Below, in pieces: positions 5,640-8,307 of a stretch of 8,307 nucleotides of DNA. Position 1 is the stretch's first letter; each line of letters opens with the position of its first letter. Made by a program: the position numbers and the translations under genes. The DNA comes from Chloroflexota bacterium (GTDB lineage: Bacteria > Desulfobacterota > Desulfuromonadia > Desulfuromonadales > Geopsychrobacteraceae): positions 1-8,307 of the forward strand of contig JADFVC010000199.1 in the NCBI GenBank assembly GCA_015222355.1. The letters are read 5' to 3'. The notes under the pieces are model-generated. The model searched no databases and was not told the DNA's origin. It saw only the letters and a program-made list of their open reading frames with translations.

Positions 5640-6514
5640 CAAGAGCCTCCCTTCTGATAGAGTGCCGGCTTGAGGTATTTGTAGCGGGTCTGGCTGCGGC
5701 CGAGGGTTTCCGAATGGCCGATAAACAGGTATCCCCCCGGTTCGGTAAACTGGTGGTAGCGGCCGACCAGGGCATCACGGGTCGGCTGGTCAAAGTAAAT
5801 CATAACATTCCTGCAAAAGATCATCTGGAAAGGTTTTTTAAAGGGAAAGCCGGTGTTCATCAGGTTAAAGCGGCGGAAGGTTACTTCGCGTTTAATCTTG
5901 TCGTTGACCGCCATTTCCCCGTCGCCGGCGGGTACGAAATATTTCCGCCGGAGGTTTTCCGGGAGTTGCATGACCCGGTCGGTGCTGTAGGTTCCGCGCC
6001 GGGCTATGGTCAGGGCGCGGTCGGAGATATCCGTCGCCAGAATCCCGGCATCCCAAGAGCTGTATTCACTGCCGAAATATTCCATCATCAGCATCAGCAG
6101 GGTGTAGGGTTCTTCCCCGGTTGAACAGCCAGCACACCAGATGCGCAGGTCTTTGCGGTTTTCCTGTTGCAGTTTCGCAGCGATGGCCGGTAAGGCCGTT
6201 TCATAAAAGTAGTCGAAATGATCTTTTTCCCGATTGAAATAGGTGTGGTTGGTGGAAATCAGGTCGACCAATTCACCCAGTGCTGCTTCTGTTTTGTCGT
6301 CTGTCAGGTACTGGTAGTACTGGGAAAAGGTTCCCAGGTTCAGTCGCCGCATCAACTTTTGCAAGCGGCCGACCAGCAGCGAACGCTTCTGATCGGTCAG
6401 GTTGATTCCGAAGCGCTTCTGAATCAGATCGCGCAACTGGCCGAATTCCTTGTCGGAAATCGACATCATGTTGCTTGTCTGAGAACGCTGCTGTTGATTG
6501 TTGTTCATGCCCAT
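5639..6514 (-). CDS. cheR: Chemoreceptor methyltransferase CheR
   Basis: CheR transfers methyl groups from S-adenosylmethionine to glutamates of chemoreceptors during adaptation. The product is 291 residues, normal for the family. Residues 1-17 form a Gln/Asn-rich polar tail; the all-helical N-terminal domain (about 18-85) has basic residues at RLQKLMRRL (50-58). The motif TNHTYFNRE (88-96) corresponds to the conserved segment at the domain junction. The SAM-binding loop is WCAGCSTGEEPYTL (126-139), followed by ILATDIS (158-164), IFCRNVMIYFD (232-242) and FIGHSE (264-269). The ATG at 6514 has AGGA 9 nt upstream; an ATG two codons later or at the MM pair (16-17) cannot be excluded. The stop TGA shares its A with the ATG of cheB (TGATG), so the two are probably translationally coupled. 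Confidence 0.96.
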   Translation of the reverse strand: MGMNNNQQQRSQTSNMMSISDKEFGQLRDLIQKRFGINLTDQKRSLLVGRLQKLMRRLNLGTFSQYYQYLTDDKTEAALGELVDLISTNHTYFNREKDHFDYFYETALPAIAAKLQQENRKDLRIWCAGCSTGEEPYTLLMLMMEYFGSEYSSWDAGILATDISDRALTIARRGTYSTDRVMQLPENLRRKYFVPAGDGEMAVNDKIKREVTFRRFNLMNTGFPFKKPFQMIFCRNVMIYFDQPTRDALVGRYHQFTEPGGYLFIGHSETLGRSQTRYKYLKPALYQKGGS

Positions 6515-6549
6515 TCCAGCAATTCCTGGCCAGCCTCCTGGTGGGAGGT

Positions 6550-7053
6550 TTACTGCTCTTCCTGGGTGGCAACCAATGCCATCATCTCTTCGCTGAAAAG
6601 GAGCTTGTGGATATCCAACAGGATCTTTACCTCTTTGCCAATTTTGCCCATCCCCTGGATGTACTGACCGCCCGTACCTTTCCCGGTGCGGGGCGGCGGT
6701 TCTACGTTAGCTTCGGGGATATCGGCGACTTCACTGACCTCGTCAACGACCAGGCCGACCTCGGTTCCGTCGATATTGACAACAATGATGCAGGTGCGGT
6801 CATCGTAGTCACGATCGGGCAGACTGAAACGGGCACGGACATCCATCACCGGAATGACTTTGCCGCGCAGGTTGATGACCCCGCGGATAAAGGCCGGCAT
6901 GTCGGGAACATCGGTAATGTTCTGGATGCCGATAATTTCGATGACATAACAGATTTCAATGCCGTAATCTTCGCCGGCGAGATGAAAGGTCAGGTACTTG
7001 TCTTTTTGTGTGTCCTCATTATCGACACTGATAATGCTGCTACCTTCAGCCAT
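6550..7053 (-). CDS. cheW: Chemotaxis coupling protein CheW
   Basis: CheW is the cytoplasmic SH3-like adaptor that links chemoreceptor tips to the P5 domain of CheA. The product is 167 residues, a usual length for a single-domain CheW. After a short polar N-terminal tail, the CheW domain begins near residue 20 (KYLTFHLAGEDYGIEI) and has the diagnostic core FIRGVINLRGKVIPVMDVR (55-73), including the conserved Arg of NLRGK, and later GLVVDEVSEV (100-109). Start choice: an in-frame GTG at 7068 also exists, but it overlaps the AAGGAG at 7065-7060, which sits 6 nt before the ATG at 7053, so the ATG is preferred. The gene lies 23 bp after cheA and 35 bp before cheR, consistent with one operon. Nothing looks truncated. 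Confidence 0.96.
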   Translation of the reverse strand: MAEGSSIISVDNEDTQKDKYLTFHLAGEDYGIEICYVIEIIGIQNITDVPDMPAFIRGVINLRGKVIPVMDVRARFSLPDRDYDDRTCIIVVNIDGTEVGLVVDEVSEVADIPEANVEPPPRTGKGTGGQYIQGMGKIGKEVKILLDIHKLLFSEEMMALVATQEEQ

Positions 7054-7076
7054 GATTTTCTCCTTCACCGCGGGAT

Positions 7077-8307
7077 TTATTCTTCTTCTGAGGCGATTTT
7101 TTTATTTTCTGCCGATTCGACCAGACCACCGACATCCAAGATCAGGCTGACACCGCCATCACCAAGGATGGTGCAACCGGAGACTCCGGTGACACTGCCG
7201 ATAAAGTCTGACAAGCCTTTAATAACGGTCTGCTGTTGCCCGACAATTTCGTCAACGAACAGACAGAAACGACTGTTCTGGTATTCGAGGACGATCAGGA
7301 TACCGTCCGGCAACTTCCGTGAATCCGGTTCTTTTGGGAGGATCTCGTGCAAGCGGATGATCGGGAAGAAGTTCTCACGAACCCGGGCCAGTTCTTCGCC
7401 GTTCGGGGTGAGGGTGATCTGCTCCATATCGGGGCGGAAAGCTTCGAGGATCGACAGGGTCGGCAAGATACAGGTGGTGGTTCCGACGCGCACCAGCATA
7501 CCGTCGATAATGGCCAGAGTCAGTGGAATCCGCAGGGTAATTTTGCTGCCCTGCCCAGGGGTACTGGTGACGTCAATCTTTCCTTTGATCTTTTCCAGAT
7601 TGCGTTTAACAACGTCCATCCCGACACCACGGCCTGAAATGTCGGTGACCTGAGCGGCGGTCGAGAAGCCGGGCATAAAGATCATATTGTAGATGACTTT
7701 GTCGCTCAGGTCGGAGCCGTCTCCTTCAATCAGGTCTTTGCTGATGGCTTTTTCGAGAATTTTCTCGCGATTCAGACCGCGACCATCATCTTCGACAGTG
7801 ACCCAGACTTCCCCTTCTTCATGGCGGGCGGACAGGCGAACCGTGCCTTTTTCGTCTTTGCCGGCGGCCAGCCGCTCCTCCGGCGGTTCAAGGCCATGGT
7901 CGAGAGAGTTGCGCAGCAGGTGCACCAGTGGGTCGGTAATGGTTTCAATGACCGTCTTGTCAATTTCAGTCTCTTCGCCGAGCAGCTCCAGTTCGACCTT
8001 TTTGCCGGCTTTCACCGAGATGTCATGAACCAGGCGGATCATCCGGCGGAATAACCCGGAGACCGGGATCATGCGGATGGTCATGGCCATTTCCTGAAGT
8101 TCACGAACCAGTTTCGACATGTGTTGGCCGGCTTTGTTGAAGTTCTCCAGTTCCAACCCTTTCAGGTCGGGATTGTGGATCAGCATGTTCTCGGCAATGA
8201 CCAGCTCACCGATCAGGTTGATCAGGCTGTCGAGTTTTCCCAGCTCGACACGGATATCCTGACGTTTGGCAGGCGTTTTGGTGCGGGCCGCCGGTTTTGC
8301 CCGGGCC
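7077..8307 (-). CDS. cheA: Chemotaxis histidine kinase CheA, C-terminal part (5' end outside window)
   Basis: CheA is the cytoplasmic kinase that autophosphorylates on a His in its P1 domain and passes phosphate to CheY and CheB under receptor/CheW control. The reading frame is open from the right edge (first full codon at 8306) to the stop at 7077, giving 409 residues. Visible residues 1-15 are an Ala/Lys/Pro/Arg-rich linker. The P3 dimerisation domain follows (IRVELGKLDSLINLIGELVI at 18-37, then IRMIPV near 78-83). The ATPase domain P4 has the N box HLLRNSLDHGLE (129-140), the G1 box VEDDGRG (171-177), MPGFSTA (211-217) and the G2 box GRGVGMD (225-231). The C-terminal P5 CheW-like domain starts near 265. 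The P1 phosphotransfer and any P2 domain must lie beyond the window. The catalytic ATP-binding motifs are intact. The internal ATG at 8186 is not the start, because homologous P3 sequence continues upstream of it. CheW follows after 23 bp. Confidence 0.97.
   Translation of the reverse strand, partial: ARAKPAARTKTPAKRQDIRVELGKLDSLINLIGELVIAENMLIHNPDLKGLELENFNKAGQHMSKLVRELQEMAMTIRMIPVSGLFRRMIRLVHDISVKAGKKVELELLGEETEIDKTVIETITDPLVHLLRNSLDHGLEPPEERLAAGKDEKGTVRLSARHEEGEVWVTVEDDGRGLNREKILEKAISKDLIEGDGSDLSDKVIYNMIFMPGFSTAAQVTDISGRGVGMDVVKRNLEKIKGKIDVTSTPGQGSKITLRIPLTLAIIDGMLVRVGTTTCILPTLSILEAFRPDMEQITLTPNGEELARVRENFFPIIRLHEILPKEPDSRKLPDGILIVLEYQNSRFCLFVDEIVGQQQTVIKGLSDFIGSVTGVSGCTILGDGGVSLILDVGGLVESAENKKIASEEE

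Noticed and set aside
5640..5642. TTG as the start of cheB
   Set aside because: It is only 3 nt from the GGAGG, while the ATG at 5639 has ideal spacing and gives CheB active-site numbering at a constant offset from E. coli.
6475..7653. Plus-strand open frame of 392 codons
   Set aside because: It lies antisense to cheW and cheA, which show complete family motifs, and its translation shows no recognisable domain; it is a shadow of strong minus-strand codon bias.

Overview
The window lies inside one long chemotaxis gene cluster, and every supported gene is on the minus strand, so transcription runs from the right edge to the left edge. In order of transcription it holds: the C-terminal 409 codons of the kinase CheA, then CheW, the methyltransferase CheR, the methylesterase CheB, the receptor deamidase CheD, an HDOD-domain protein, a stand-alone CheY-type receiver, a divergent CheX-like protein, a second CheY, a CheX, a second CheX, and the start of a longer CheC/FliY-like protein that leaves the window on the left. 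Both edges cut genes. No rRNA, tRNA, mobile element, CRISPR array, clear promoter or clear terminator was seen.

The moderately GC-rich base composition, strong AAGGAG-type ribosome binding sites, the HDOD gene next to a receiver, and a CheD plus CheX/CheC-type layout without CheZ all suggest a Desulfuromonadia/Geobacter-like bacterium (former Deltaproteobacteria). This is an inference from gene content and style; no marker gene is present to prove it.

Region by region: 8307-4092 (cheA-W-R-B-D) is the signalling and adaptation core, with gene junctions that overlap, abut or are under 40 bp. 4080-2831 is an HDOD gene whose stop codon overlaps the start of a CheY. 2807-1 is dominated by proteins of the CheC/CheX phosphatase superfamily. 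Four such genes are present, each with one D-x3-E-x2-N motif, and two of them directly follow a CheY gene, giving a repeated CheY-CheX module. The two neighbouring 152-residue CheX proteins align end to end without gaps (62 of 152 identical by hand count), so they look like a tandem duplication.

Working together, by family knowledge: receptors control CheA through CheW; CheA phosphorylates CheB and the two CheY proteins; CheR, CheB and CheD adjust receptor methylation and amidation; CheX/CheC-type proteins would remove phosphate from CheY. The two CheY proteins lack the aromatic residue that E. coli CheY uses at position 106, so their output may not be a standard FliM switch. The least ordinary parts are the expansion of CheX-family genes, the HDOD-CheY overlap, a 239-bp stretch between the two CheX copies, and a hairpin covering the ribosome binding site of the last gene, which begins at a TTG codon.
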